Positions 13,437-29,000 of a stretch of DNA of 64,000 nt are shown here, in pieces (position 1 is the stretch's first letter; every line of letters starts with the position of its first letter). The notes under the pieces are model-generated. The model did not search any database and was not told the DNA's origin. It saw only the letters and a list, made by a program, of their open reading frames with translations. This DNA comes from Salvelinus alpinus (lineage: Eukaryota > Chordata > Actinopteri > Salmoniformes > Salmonidae): contig NC_092093.1 of NCBI RefSeq assembly GCF_045679555.1, forward strand, positions 63,570,390-63,634,389, in the 5' to 3' direction. A program made the position numbers and the translations under genes.

Positions 13437-14656
13437 ATGGCACAGTCCTCTATCTCTATGAACAGCCTATACAGGGTTGTGACGAGGAGTGTCTGCAGGG
13501 GTTTCAAACTCATTCCATGGAAGGCCTGGGGCCTGTTGCACAAAACTAGGATAAGGGATTAAGCCAGGATATCTTGGTGATCCTGGCTCAATTGATCCGT
13601 AATCCGGTTGCACTAAAGATGGATAGGGGGCAGGAGGATATGTTATGGTATAAATTACCATGGAGATTTATTCTGTGGAGCTAGCCTGCTCCAGACCAGG
13701 CTAAATTCCAGGATCTATTTAATCTCATCCCTAATGTCAGTCAGCAGTCACCACAAATGGAAACCAATAGTTATTTCACTGCTCACTATACATTGTTATC
13801 ACATATAACTAGACCCACTGTTATTATTTAAACGTTTGTGATCATTAATTTCAATGATTTTGGATAAAAAATGATTTTTAGATGATGTTGCTATCATTAG
13901 ATAATTTACAGTTTCCCATAGACTATAAGGCTATATATAAAATGATAGAATATTAGGGCCACAGAGGGGAAAAAAACACAAGTCATAATATTGTAACCAG
14001 TTGTTTTAAAGGAGGACAGTTGTTAAAATGACAGATGTGGGGCATTTCGTGAAATTGTACTTCAGTATGGTTTCATAAACAAAGACATGCTGATGTGCCA
14101 GAATATTAAGTATCACATTGTCATAAGTATCAAAACTGTAAAAACAATATGTAGCTTTTCTGCAGAAAGAACCAGCCTCATAAATGTATGACTTTATCCT
14201 TTTTCTTCAGTGTGGCCCTAGTACTCTGTCATATAAACAAATACACATTCCATATGAATATAAAAACACAATGTGTAACATTATGTTCCTTTATTGAATA
14301 AGGACAAAACAAAGCAGGTAAACCATCAGCTCCTTTCGAAACTGAAGTCACAGTGACTCTACAAGATGGAAAGCACAGAATCCAAGCATATTATACAAAA
14401 TGATACATACACATTCAAAGGTCTGTATATAACACACCCTGCATGTCTGCACACTAAAATAAATGCAGGACAAATCCATACACATCAACTGAACAGACAA
14501 ATGAATGGATGCAGTAGCCTCCCTGCAGCCTTGTATTACACACAGTATACCGCACAAACATCATAAGAGGCCAAATTCGTCAAAAAACGAACCCAAAAAA
14601 ACCCAAATTCCTCTGCCACCGCAGGACATATTTAACCAAAATTGAAAGCACACATA

Positions 14657-15947
14657 CTAACTAAAATAATTCAACACATATTGGTCCCTCAGCAGCCGAC
14701 CACTGTCGTCATCAGGGAAGATTGCCGGATTGTCCCAGTCCATGGCTGGTGGCACTCTGGGGGCCCTCTCCTTCCTCAGGCAGGCCACATTGTGGAGGAC
14801 AGCACAAGCCACAGTAATATCACATGCCCTAACAGGGCTGACCCTTAATTTGTGAAGGCAGTGAAAGCGTGCCTTCAGGAGGCCAAAGGTCATTTCAACT
14901 CTGGCCCTGGTCCTGGCATGGGCATGGTTGTAGGCCTGCTGTGCTTCCTGGGGGTCTGTGAAAGGTGTCAGGAGAAAAGGCTGGCAGCCATACCCCCTGT
15001 CTCCCAGCAACACACCAGAGAATTCACCTGTCAACACAAAATCTCATCATTACTACCTCATAAACACAGTGATATTCTTGACACAGCCATGATGGTTATA
15101 AATAGGGGTTGTGTGGCTTACCTTGTGATAGGCACTGATAGCTTTCAGAGGCCCGAAAGATTCTGGAGTCATGGACTGAGCCAGGCCATTTTGCCACAAC
15201 ATTGCTGATCACACAGTCAGCATTGCAGACCATCTGAAATCATAAGATGAGGAATATTACACCAATCAATGCACATCACTGGCAATGCAGAGTGTTCGTC
15301 AATGGACAATATCAAAAAGTTATGTTCACCTGAACATTAATGCTGTGAAAGGATTTCCTATTCACAAAATCGGCCTCATGGGCACCTGAGGGGGCTTTTA
15401 TCCTTATGTGTGTGCAGTCCACTGCACCAATGACATTGGGGAAACCTGTCACACAAAGTAATGAGTATCCTACTATGTGTTAACAGTTGTCCTGTAATTT
15501 GTAGATCCTCTTACCTGCAGTCCTATAGAACTCCTCTTTGATGTCACAGAGTCTTCTGTGGCCAGGGAAGGAGATGAAGACATCTGCTAATGCTTTGATA
15601 GCCAGACACACACTCCTTATTGTGCGGCAAATTGTGGCCTTGTTCAGCTGTTCTGCATCCCCCACTGAGTACAGGAAGGCTCCACTAGCAAAAAAGCGCA
15701 AGGCCACACAAACCATTTGCTCCACACTCAGTGCATGGCTCCGTGCAGTGCGGTGCTTAATCCTGGGACCCAGTAGTCTGCATAGATACCTGATGCCATC
15801 TGCAGAAAACCTGTATCTTTCATATAGATGGTCATCAGGGAAGGCCAGTGGGTCCAACCGGTCCCTGAAGACCCTTTCTCGCCTGAAGGCTCTCCTCAGC
15901 ACAAGTGCTTCTTCATCCACCACATCTCGCACGAATGGGCATGCCAT
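14657..15947 (-). CDS. HARBI1-like Harbinger transposase, intact, 343 aa
   Basis: DDE-type nuclease (DDE_Tnp_4 family) that cuts and inserts Harbinger DNA; it needs the partner Myb-like protein for nuclear import and DNA binding in known systems. Exons on the minus strand: 15947-15515, 15445-15330, 15233-15122 and 15027-14657. Donors and acceptors are all GT-AG, phases agree and the total is 1032 bases (344 codons with stop), close to vertebrate HARBI1 (about 349). The start was chosen at [19 protein letters not shown]; in-frame ATGs exist at 15986 and 16004. Motifs: an N-terminal HTH-like region ([19 protein letters not shown]...ICRTIRSV), first Asp in [15 protein letters not shown], second Asp in LLGDRGYG, and Glu in [14 protein letters not shown]. 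No stop or frameshift is seen, so it could be functional. Host domestication is unlikely because it lies between good TIRs. Confidence 0.9.
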
Positions 15948-16167
15948 TGTCAGAGCAGAAAGGAACACACAATTTTGGGCCTTCATATAGGCTAGTGGCC
16001 ACACCTGGTGCTGGGGGGGTGGGCAAAAGAGGGCGATGCCTTATAACGATGACTTGGTTGTACTGATTGCTGGGAAAATAAAAAAAACCTTAGAAAGATG
16101 CCACCGTCCTGTGTGCTCACAATAAGAGCTCATATGTCATGGCTCACTTGACTTTACGAGAATATAC

Positions 16168-17750
16168 CTAATTTTTATTTTGAGCTGTGTCATCTTCTTG
16201 GAGCTGGGGGAGGAAAGAAAAATAATGATTAATACATTTGTGTTACAGTTAGCATACAGTGTACATTGAAGGCATATCTCACCTCCCTCTCAAGTTTTTT
16301 TATTTCAAGGTCCAGTTTCCTAATTGTCCTCTTTTTTATTTCGGACTCCAGTGCAAGATTTTCCATCTTTTTCTTCTTGTACTGAATGTCTATGTCTGCC
16401 AGTTCTATTTGGCGCCGGAGGTGGTTGCCATACAACTTTCTGATAGCTTGTGAGCTCTGTGAACACAATACAATTAGCGCAGCTGGAATTTGGCAGGATG
16501 TGGTGTCCTTTTATTAATACGCACTATGTTGCCAGGCTGGTTTTCCCACTGTATAGCATCTGGGTCCTGTAAAAGAAATTAGATTTTTTGATTTTGATGA
16601 GGACTCCTCACCATTGTAGAGTAAATAGTACTTTCACAGTCTTAACATGATACCTCATGCCTTCTGGAATCCAGAGAGATGGTCTCCTCCTCATCATCGT
16701 CTCCATCATGTGCTGTTGCTGCTGCACTGGGGCCTTCACCCTATCACATTTAATCGGATTCATATTGAAGCTAGTAGACAAGACATGCCAGGCCTACAGT
16801 ATGCCTTTGATGGAGTACTCACTGGATCAGCATCGTCTGGTGCTTGTGCTGGTGGCTCTAACAGGAACACAGTGCTGCCAGACACTGCAAGGCAATAGGT
16901 AAACCAAAGTCAGACAGTCCAAATTGATTCAATATGAATGTGGTTGTATCCCATGTAGAGATGGAAGGACATACCTTGAATGAAGCGGGTGGCATCTTGG
17001 GAGGAACCTATGCTCGTCTCTTTCCCCCCAGGGATCCCCTCTAAGACGGGCCTGCCTTTATTTAGCTCCAAGGCCATGTCCTCTGCTGGGGTAAGGTCAG
17101 CCTTTGGTGACCCACCACCCGTGCCTTGTCTGTGGGTATTCTTTTTCACTGCTAAAACAACAATGTGTGAGCAGGCACCTTCTGGGTACAATATATGCTT
17201 GTGCTTTGTTAAATATTAGTCAGGGACCATACCATTCTGCAGAATGTTCTTGTATTTGATTTTGACCTGCTGCCATGTCCGTTTTGGCCCGTTCATGTTT
17301 AATCTACACACACACACACACACACACACATTTAATGGAGTCACACTGCAAAAAATTACTTGGTATTTTTGTCTTGTTTTCAGTAAAAATATCAAAAAAT
17401 GTATCATAGCTTTATACAGTGTGATGGAGTTACTTTACACAATTTCACTCATATCTGCAGTGCATTTCAATTAAAAATTTAACCGTTTCATAATTACAGT
17501 ACAACTGCATTTTTGGAGATGTGAATTAAATATTTGAATTGTAATTGTGATGTTTCAGCGGAGCGGTGAGTGTGTAATTGTGCACTACTTACGCATTCAG
17601 GCGGTCTGCAATACTTTGCCACGCTTTTTCTCTTTGCTTTATCACTGTGGCGGTGTTGCCTTTCTTCTTAATTATATATTTTACCTCCTCGTATGCCTCC
17701 ATGAGGATTTGTGCTTCCGACGGGGAAAAGTACGCGGCTCTAGTTGCCAT
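16168..17750 (-). CDS. Harbinger Myb/SANT-like DNA-binding protein, intact, 268 aa
   Basis: Accessory protein of PIF/Harbinger elements, of the Myb/SANT-like (NAIF1/MSANTD-like) kind. Exons on the minus strand: 17750-17593, 17303-17233, 17151-16975, 16884-16823, 16740-16654, 16566-16525, 16456-16283 and 16203-16168. All junctions are GT-AG, the frame is kept throughout and the total is 807 bases. The N-terminus MATRAAYFSPSEAQILMEAY and ...AWQSIADRLNALNMNGPKRTW with VKIKYKNILQN form the trihelical Myb-like domain across exons 1-2. A low-complexity middle contains an acidic patch (GDDDEEETISLDS). A basic coiled coil (NHLRRQIELADIDIQYKKKK...IRKLDLEIKKLEREL) occupies about residues 205-257. The intron before exon 2 ends in a short CA/GT tract used as acceptor. 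Transcribed from near the right TIR, upstream of the transposase gene. Confidence 0.87.
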
Positions 17751-18011
17751 GGTAAATCAGTTAATCTGTGATCTGTGGCGGGGTCTATTTGAGTGAGCCG
17801 TGAGCGCGCACCTATCCAGGATTGGTTTCACCTGGCTTAATGAATCCGTGTCTGCTCATCCTGGCTTGGTCTTTGTGCAACCAATTAAGCCTGGACGCAC
17901 ATGTTTTGGCTTCATTGAGCTCAGCTGAGTCATTTATCCCGGATGTCTTAATTCTACTTTTGTGCAACAGGCCCCTAGTGTCTGTGAGTTTGGGGTTTTC
18001 CTTTCAATTAG

Positions 18012-18166
18012 TGTGTACACAGGCAGCCCAATTTTCACTAATTGGTATTTTGACCAATCAGACTAGCTCTGAAAAAGACCTGCTGTGAAAAGACCTGATG
18101 TGATTGGTCAAAAGACCAATTAGTGGAAAAGTATCAGAATTGGGCTGCTTGACTGAACGCAGCCAA
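18012..18166. mobile_element. MITE with inverted cagcccaatt ends
   Basis: Starts near gtgtacacaggcagcccaat and ends gaattgggctgcttgactga; the two ends are inverted copies. It contains ttggtcaaaagaccaattag. A second, more diverged copy lies at about 19940-20060. Confidence 0.75.
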
Positions 18167-19939
18167 AATAGCCTCTCTTGCAAATGGATGTGTTTGGGTT
18201 TCTGGCTCTGATTTTCTAGATCTAAATGATGTTATTGGTAAATTGAGTAGACTAGCCAGCAGTTGTTGTGATTCGGGTCCTTGAACTTACCTTTCTCTGA
18301 CTGATTGCAGGCTTTAATATTGTTATCCAGGCTCCTGACACTGTGCATCGCTATCTTCTGTCTGTGTGCATTTGTAGTATGAGCTAAGTGACTGTCCGTC
18401 TTTAGTCATCAAACGCACATGGAAATTACAGCCCTAATCGTGGTCTTATCAACCAGCTCCATACTGGGATTTACAGTCAAAACCCAGTCTTCATTCTCCT
18501 ACTCTCTCCCATTGTGATCCTCTTTAACCCACAAGACTGAGTCATGCAATTATGAAGACCGTTCAACCTACTCCCAACTATGACACTGCTTTTTATGTAG
18601 ACTTAGATTAACAATGTAATATGTTTCCATAAGGATACTTAATTGTGAAAACAAAACATAAAATCTTCAATACAATATGGTATGTCCATTTCCTAAAGAC
18701 TTGAGACCAACTACCATGCATGTGTCATTTTCCCATGATCTGGTGAGAAACCTTTGTCTGACTTCTCTGAATGAGGCCTATTAAGAACTCCAGGGTGTTA
18801 CCTCTGCTCCCTCCCACGCTTCAGGTCACCCGCCACCGTTATCAACCTCTCCCTGTCCGGTCACACTGGCCCAATCCCTCCACTGGCAGGATCAATAACC
18901 CTAGTTCTGTATATGACCATGGTCTTCACTGATAACCACTACTGACAAGTACAGGGGGGAAGAAAGACCCTATCTGTCCACCTATTCCCCAGAGAGATAC
19001 AGTGTGTTCTGTGTTTGGCCTGGGATTTCCTAGCTCTATTGTCCACCCCCAAACGAAAACACACACACATACCACACACTCCCACTCACATTACGGACAC
19101 AAATACACCCTTCATTTACTCACTGGCAGTCCTTCAGCAGTTTTAATCAGACTCTAATCAGGCCAGAGACAAAGAAAAACAGAGAGGTGAAACAAGAAGG
19201 GTTGACAAGTGTGTGAGAACAACATGAACTCATGGAAACATTGTGAATAGAAAGAGAGAGACATAGTCTGATGTCTGTCGTTATTATCATCCCATACAGC
19301 TTCTGCTCTCCTCCCTCCACCAGTGGTGTGTGTGGTTAATGTGTGACACACAAGGTCGATATGGCTGCTCTGGGCTGCTGGCTGAGTTGACAGCCTCAAT
19401 CTGTGTGTCGAACGTGTGTGATTAAGGAGCCCATAGTGATCCATGGCATATATCCACAAGTCCCGTTCCACACCACCCCTCCTTTCTCTCTCTCCTCCCT
19501 CTTTTCCTCTCAGACTGTTTACTTTTTCCTCCTTCAATCAGTAACTCACATGAGTCAGCGCTCCAGATGAAGGCCCATTCTGTCAGTGAGAGCAGATTCA
19601 CACAGTTTCCTTCTGTCATATCCTTGTTGACGGTACAGATATCACTATGTTTAAAGGAAGCTCCATAGGTGAAAAGGTAGGTGCCCGACACCATAGGCAG
19701 TTATCTAAGCACTCAGGCCTCAACGCAGTCTATACTGATCAATAACCAGGGATTTGGATGTCCGCTACTGATTGATCACATTGATTTTGGGTGTAACCCC
19801 AGATTGTATTCATTCAGCTTGTTGGACACTTGTTCCACCAGTTATCTTCTGCCTTTATGGAGACAGCCAGGGGTAACAGGGGCTGTAGGTTTGAGGTCTT
19901 TATGGGGGATAGTATCCCACCAATGGGAATTCTAACACT
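18167..19939. other. Intergenic, no gene recognised
   Basis: Only short open frames without domains. Short purine/pyrimidine-rich patches occur around 19470-19520. Confidence 0.55.
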
Positions 19940-20060
19940 AATAGGCTGCATTTACACAGGCAGACAAATTCATATCATTTGCCCAATTATGGGCAACAGA
20001 TCTGATTGGTCAAAAGACCATTAGTGGAAAAAAAATATCAGAAATTGGCTGCATTTTAAA
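19940..20060. mobile_element. Diverged copy of the cagcccaatt MITE
   Basis: Contains ggctgcatttacacaggcag, ttggtcaaaagaccattagt and aaattggctgcattt, matching the element at 18012-18166. Confidence 0.65.
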
Positions 20061-20559
20061 AGAATCGGAGGGAAATAGAGGCATTTTCAAAAATGCAACG
20101 ACACAGGACATACCACAGAACTAGAACGATATTCAGATAAACAACTCATCAAGCATGACATTTCATTAAAGAAAGTGATACATTTTCATATACATTCACG
20201 ATATGGCTCATTACCTGATAGTGTCAGTTCTCTCTCCCAGCTGCTGCTACTATCTCAGTAAACTGGTCCTAATTGGAGTAAATATTGGGTAAAGAACTGA
20301 GGTAGGATGCGATAACATATGTCAGATACCCAGTCAGCCATTCAGGCTCTGCTGATTAAACAGCACAAGTCAAGATAGGACAGGGGTAGTCCCTCCTCCC
20401 TACACACACAAAGTACACAGTCAAACAGTACCACATGACAGGCATGGGTGCATGGTCACACCACCAGAAAAGAGATGTAACACTTGGATGTACTTTACAC
20501 TAAAGACTGAACACCAGCCTGTGTTGTGATTGTACTTGAAAGGCATTTAAGGGTTCACT

Positions 20560-20945
20560 GAACAGGTCAAACACTGCTCTCAAATGCATCTAAATCTGAT
20601 AGTACACAAACATTTACAGGGTATAGCTTTTTCAGATGTATTCTCAGTAGCAGTTTATGACCATTGGCATGTTTATAGGAGCCAGGGCATTCAATCTGTA
20701 CTATGAAACAATGACACGTACTACATGGAAAGCTATTCCACATCAAGTAACTCATACAAGCAGTAAGATCTGATTTTAAAAAAGCTAAAGAAAATACACC
20801 TTCTGGAACAGCGGGGACTGTGGAGACATGTACAGCCTGTTGTAGATGTGGTATTAGAATAATAGCCTGAGGGCACACAATGTGTTGTAATGTTTTTAAA
20901 TTGTATACAGCCTTAATTTTGCTGGATCCCAGGAAGAGTAGCGAA
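20560..20945. repeat. LINE-like fragment, paralogous to a segment in rpl21 intron
   Basis: Shares with about 23020-23255 the ordered blocks tactacatgga, attccacatcaagta, aaatacacctt, gagggcacacaatgtgttgt and acagccttaattttgctgga. The 23-kb copy also contains the phrase ctacgggaggcacatagtac typical of a dispersed fish LINE 3' region, so both are likely pieces of one old repeat. Confidence 0.5.
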
Positions 20946-21597
20946 TGGGGATCCATAACAATAAGTAATCCAAGGATCAGTCAAGGGAATGTTGTTTCCC
21001 AAACCAATACTGCAGCTTCTATAGAGGAAGGCACATTGCCACCTGCTGGCCTGATTGGTGTACAAGCAGTTATTTCCAGGAAGTACAGTTAAGACAAAGT
21101 TCAGAAGTGTACATTTTGAAAAAGTCCACCTTGAACATTGACATATTTGCAACACAACCAATCCATTTTAAAATCAACATACATCCAGATGTTCTTTATT
21201 TTTTGACAATGGACAGCACTCACATTTAAAGTGTCAAAACACTTCACATTAATGTCAACTCAAATGCAAGTGTAGAGTGCCTGAAGTGGGTTGAGTAAAA
21301 GCTGTGCGTATACTTTGAGACTGCTGTGCTTGTAGTTCTCAGTTTGCCGGTGAAATAGAAATCGCATTTCACTTCCCTACGAGTGATCAATGAAAGACAA
21401 TCATTGAACGACAGCAGCAACATAAGTCTCCCTGGACAGCACCTACATAACTCAAGGTATCACACGGGTCAGTTCTCCCCCTGCCCTGAAACCATGTCCT
21501 TTTCCATTAGGTAGTTTTAGACACAGAAGTTACCAACATCCCTGCATGTTAGTGTACATAAGAGACTCAAGTTCACATAAATCTGTGCAGAAACAGT

Positions 21598-21603
21598 TTT
21601 ATT
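21598..21603 (-). terminator. rpl21: rpl21 polyadenylation signal AATAAA
   Basis: AATAAA on the minus strand, 14 bases beyond the stop codon. A very short 3' UTR is usual for ribosomal protein genes. Confidence 0.8.
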
Positions 21604-21616
21604 TTGGTCAGCATAG

Positions 21617-24476
<2,860 letters not shown>

Positions 24477-25245
24477 TTACTTGAAAACATGGACATTCAA
24501 ATGTTAGATAAACCCAATGGCAAAGTAGGAATTCTTCATTGCTGTTAAATGTATGGTTACAAGAGTGGTTTAGGACTTTGTATACTAGGGTTTAGTACAG
24601 TCAATGGGTGTAATGCTGTCAGATACAAAAACTTAGTTTAACCCCACCCTATGCATCTATGCTATGTAACTAAATTACCAATAGTCTGATTAACGTTAGC
24701 CTGCAACCTGTTGTGACAAAGTGAATTTCACTGCAAAGAAAAACAATGTTCTCCAAATCATAGCTAGTGATTATTATAAGATCCATACCAGTACTAACAA
24801 TAAGGGGACACGCAAAACATGGAAACGTCAGTCAAAAATACAACGCCAAAAAACGAACGTTAGCTATTGAAGTCTAACGTTACCTAGCTCGCAAACTCAG
24901 TCCAATACCGCTTCATTTTCCCAGATTGACAATTAAGTTAACTGCTACGTTGCACCAAAGTTAAGTTATTTTGCATGTCAAATTTTCCGACTGTGTATGC
25001 CATTGTGCCTAAGAAATAACAAATCCTGCGAACGCAAGTGGTTAGGCCCGCATGGGGCCTAACAGCAGCCACGCTGTTACCCCATTAACAAATCGTGTCA
25101 CTATATGCCACACATACGGTCTTTAAAGGATGGATTCTCGCCTCAAATATAGAGTATGTTTTAACATACTTATGTCAATGTCTTCATATGCATTTAAAAC
25201 GACATTTTATAAGTTTACGGTCTTTAAATGCAGAGCACATCTTAC

Positions 25246-25286
25246 CCCCGGTAGCTCGCAAGATGGCGGGTACGGCGGAAAGAGAG
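25246..25286 (-). promoter_or_regulatory. rpl21: rpl21 noncoding first exon with 5' TOP start
   Basis: On the minus strand the sequence reads ctctctttccgcc, a terminal oligopyrimidine tract as found at the start of ribosomal protein mRNAs. It is followed by gtacccgccatcttgcgag and then a donor (GTAAGA from 25245). A tttatt stretch lies just upstream. TOP tracts couple translation to mTORC1/LARP1. The exact start base is inferred. Confidence 0.7.
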
Positions 25287-26089
25287 AATAAAGGACCCGA
25301 AACTCCTCCTTCTAAAATAGATTTAAGCATGGCCTTCCTATTGCCTGAACAAACATGCTGGGGTAGAATAATTTGTTTCCCCTCTGTGCTGATCTAAGTC
25401 CAGTTTTGGTTATCTACCTTAATGACTAAGCTCCATTGGTACAATTTATTAAATGATTTCAGATCAGATAATAGCTAACTTCCTTTCCTATTGGAATGTT
25501 GAGGCACTGTGAAGCGTCCTATAACCAGTACATGTCAGTGAACTGCTGAACGACTCATCTGATTAATTTTTGTCAAAATAATGCAGATTTTGTTGTGCTT
25601 GTACATTATGGAAATAATTGATTGATGAACTGCTGCCCGTGACAGCTAGTTATAGACAAGTACATTGGATTCTCGTCTAAAAAGCCTGATCAAAGTTTCA
25701 GTGAGTTTGACATTAATTACAGTCGTCATTTTCTACACAGCTGTGTGTCCAGAATTGCTCATGTGGGCATATTTGTGAATGTTATATTATGTACGCCACA
25801 GAACATGGACATCGGATGGAGGTTATCTAAAACGGTCACGGCTAGAAGGGATCTAGCTTTTGTCAAATTAACGTAAAAGTAGATTTTTTGTTGTTGTTGC
25901 ATTTTAGCTAACTACATATTTTCCAAACCTTTACCGCATTCTCCTTACTCTGAGGTTAATTTAACAAAAGATGGATCGCTTCCAGACATGACCCTCTAAG
26001 ACCTAGCGGAGCTCCCATCGCCCGTCCAGTGTGCCCTGTCACAAGGGAGTCCTCCTCGCGGTGATTGGGTGGAAGATGTCGCTGGGCGA
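25287..26089. promoter_or_regulatory. Divergent rpl21/usp12 intergenic region
   Basis: About 0.8 kb separates the rpl21 transcription start (minus) from the usp12 start codon (plus). The usp12 5' UTR must lie in its right part. No other gene seen. Confidence 0.5.
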
Positions 26090-29000
26090 ATGGAAATCCT
26101 AATGACAGTTTCCAAATTTGCCTCTTTTTGTACCATGGTGAGTAAATGGCATCTACTAAACACATTGCAAAGTGATGAGAGGGTGGCACGACAACTGTGG
26201 TTGTGTTATTACCATCTTGCGTGACATGGAAGATGGTTAAAATCGTCTGCTTTTCTGTTGCTACCCAGTCAGTTTTCCTGGCTTCACTGACACGACATTG
26301 TTTTTGTCTTACGTTCTATTGCTAGCTATGATACCTAATGTCGTAGGCCTTTAATTTGTTATATTAGTGAGCTGTTTATGTATGATCTTGCATTAATTAG
26401 TGATGTTTATCTCCTCCCGCACTGTGACGGCACTGCATAGTTCTGCGGCTTCAGCACCTGGCACTGTAACGTTAACTAGTTACCGAGGCTAGCTAGCTTG
26501 CACGTTCATTTTGCAGTAAAGCAGTGTGGAGGTCAACGCATGTCAACACTGGACACAATTTGAATACTAAATCAACATAACTCCGTAATTGTTAGCTGAT
26601 TTTACTCAACTCCACGATCAATGTCAAACCTAACAAAGTTATGTTCACAGTTGTGCTTTTCCTGTATGTGAATGCTAATTTAGCTAGCCAACATTTCCAG
26701 ATAGTTACAGTAGTTAGTAAGATATAGCATTGTGACTGACGATATAGTGAGTTGTCTTCCTGTAAACCCCCTTTTCTGAATTCTTCCGAAGCGCGAGCTA
26801 TTTCTGGAACACAGCAGATGACGACATGATCAGCTGCTAGACAAGACTGACTGACTGTCATATTGTTCCCAGTTTACAAAGATGACTACTTAAGTTTGGC
26901 AAACCTGTCAGACAGACGTCATTCATTTGGATCATACATTTAGTTTATTTCATTTTTTACGATCAAACCCAACCTCTGTCCATGTAGACCTACTCAGGAA
27001 ATCCTAGTTGCTGTGCATTTTCACAGCCTCTGATGGTTAGGGTCATGTTCCATTAACAAAGAATGACACAGTCGTTCTGCCCCCCCTCCCACTGACAGCT
27101 ATTGGCATTTGATATGAAATTCCATTTGGAACTATTGATTGGTACACACTCCCATCGACCTATGCCAAAAATATCAGTACTTTGTATTACAGGGCGCCAA
27201 TGCCTCCGCTCTGGAGAAAGAGATTGGCTCAGAGCAGTTCCCTGTCAACGAGCACTACTTCGGATTGGTCAATGTAAGTGAGAGTGCGAAGTTCACATGC
27301 ACATGTCTGCATAATCTTTGTTACAGATCACATGTGCCTTATCCATGCAGACGGTTATAGTGTGTGTGTGCGCCTGTGTGTCCAGCTCTTTGCCTTACTC
27401 TTTGTATCTGTCCTTGTATTTGGCCCCCAGTTTGGGAACACGTGCTACTGTAACTCGGTGCTGCAGGCGCTGTACTTCTGCCGTCCGTTCCGGGAGAAGA
27501 TCTTGGCGTACCGCAGCCAGCCCCGACGCAAGGAGAACCTGCTGACCTGCCTGGCCGACCTGTTCCACAGTATCGCCAACCAGAAGAGGAAGGTGGGAGT
27601 CATACCACCCAAGAAGTTCATCACGCGCCTACGCAAGGAGAATGGTGAGCGGGAGACGGTATGCTTGTAGTTCGGGATGGGGGGGACAGACCCTCTCTCC
27701 CCTGTTTCCCTTGAGGTTGACCCTCTCCCCTGTACCCTACCCACCTCCTCTGGTCCTCTCCTCTCCATCTTTCTCTGCAGAGCTGTTTGACAACTACATG
27801 CAACAGGATGCCCATGAGTTCCTGAACTACCTGCTCAACACCATCGCTGACCTGCTGCAGGAGGAGAGGAAGCAGGACAAGACCAACGGCCGCCTGGCCA
27901 ATGGCTCGCTCGACTCCCAGAACAACAACAGCAACGCCCCGCCTCCCTCCACCTGGGTCCACGAGATCTTCCAGGGAACCCTCACCAACGAGACGCGCTG
28001 TCTCACCTGTGAAACGGTATACACCGTCTGAGTCTGAAGCCCCTCGCCCACATCAACTAGTGATGTCCCTGTTGTTGTTGTGGTCAGCAGGATGCAATGC
28101 ATGTCGGTGATACGCTGTAGAGAGAAGGCTCAAATTCTGTTGGCACGAAGATGGACAAAATTAAGTTTTTATCTGACTCTAGTCATGCTGTTTTCTCCCT
28201 ACAGATCAGCAGCAAAGATGAAGACTTCCTGGACCTGTCAGTGGATGTGGAACAGAACACCTCCATCACACACTGTCTCAGGTAAGAACACCTGACTACA
28301 ATAACACATTACATACTGACTGACCTGTGTATTGCTTCTTGCTCCGTGTGACTCCAAGTACTCTGACCCCTCCCTCTCCTTCTCTCCGTTTCTCACTCCA
28401 GGGGGTTTAGTAACACAGAGACTCTCTGCAGTGAGTATAAGTACTACTGTGAAGAATGTAGAAGTAAACAGGAGGCACACAAAAGGTCGGTGTTGGCAGT
28501 GTTGTGTTCATTGTAAAAGTAAACAAAAGTATTATTCTTTGATGACCGTGTTTATCGCTGTGTGAGGTTGTGTGTCCACTGTAATTGACTCCTCCCCCCA
28601 GAATGCGTGTGAAGAAGCTGCCTATGATCCTGGCTCTACACCTGAAGAGGTTCAAGTACATGGAGCAGCTGCAGCGTTACACCAAGCTGTCCTATCGCGT
28701 CGTCTTCCCTCTGGAGCTCCGCCTCTTCAACACCTCAGGAGACGCAACCAATCCCGAGAGGCTCTATGACCTGGTTGCCGTCGTGGTGCATTGTGGGAGG
28801 TCAGTGTTGTTTACTAGGTTGTCTAAAAGTATTCTAACTGACCCTTAAGGTTGTGAGTGTGTTGCTGACTTCCTCGTCTTGTTTTCAGTGGTCCAAACCG
28901 AGGACACTACATTGCCATTGTGAAGAGTCACGACTTCTGGCTGCTGTTTGATGACGACATTGTAGAGGTAAGATATTGTATGTGTAGGTTGGTTCTTCTA

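Larger units (their letters stand above)
13529..17974 (-). mobile_element. PIF/Harbinger transposon, apparently complete (about 4.45 kb)
   Basis: Terminal inverted repeats gggcctgttgcacaaaa (13529-13545) and its reverse complement (17958-17974) are identical over 17 bp. They are flanked by the 3-bp sequences ctg (13526) and cta (17975), consistent with a CTA target duplication with one later change. Subterminal motifs (agccaggat, ggttgcac) recur inside both ends, plausible transposase or Myb-protein binding sites. Two genes on the minus strand, a Myb/SANT-like protein (17750-16168) and a HARBI1-type DDE transposase (15947-14657), each assemble into one uninterrupted frame with GT-AG introns. 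This is the standard two-gene organisation of autonomous Harbingers. About 1.1 kb beyond the transposase is noncoding. Confidence 0.93.
13483..18005. mobile_element. Second copy of the same MITE family, split by a Harbinger insertion
   Basis: Left half at 13483-13528 (ggggtttcaaactcattccat) and right half from 17975 (ctagtgtctgtgagtttggg) join into the MITE sequence if the Harbinger element (13529-17974) is removed. This identifies the insertion site and its 3-bp duplication. Confidence 0.65.

Noticed and set aside
14657-15947. Domesticated host harbi1 gene
   Set aside because: It lies within intact Harbinger TIRs together with its Myb-like partner, so it is the transposon's own gene.
19154-19694. 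Short open frames on minus strand
   Set aside because: No domain, no splice partner, composition like intergenic DNA.
20560-20945. Third snoRNA copy downstream of rpl21
   Set aside because: The part shared with the rpl21 intron (23020-23255) is the LINE-like block, not the hairpin region of the snoRNA candidate.
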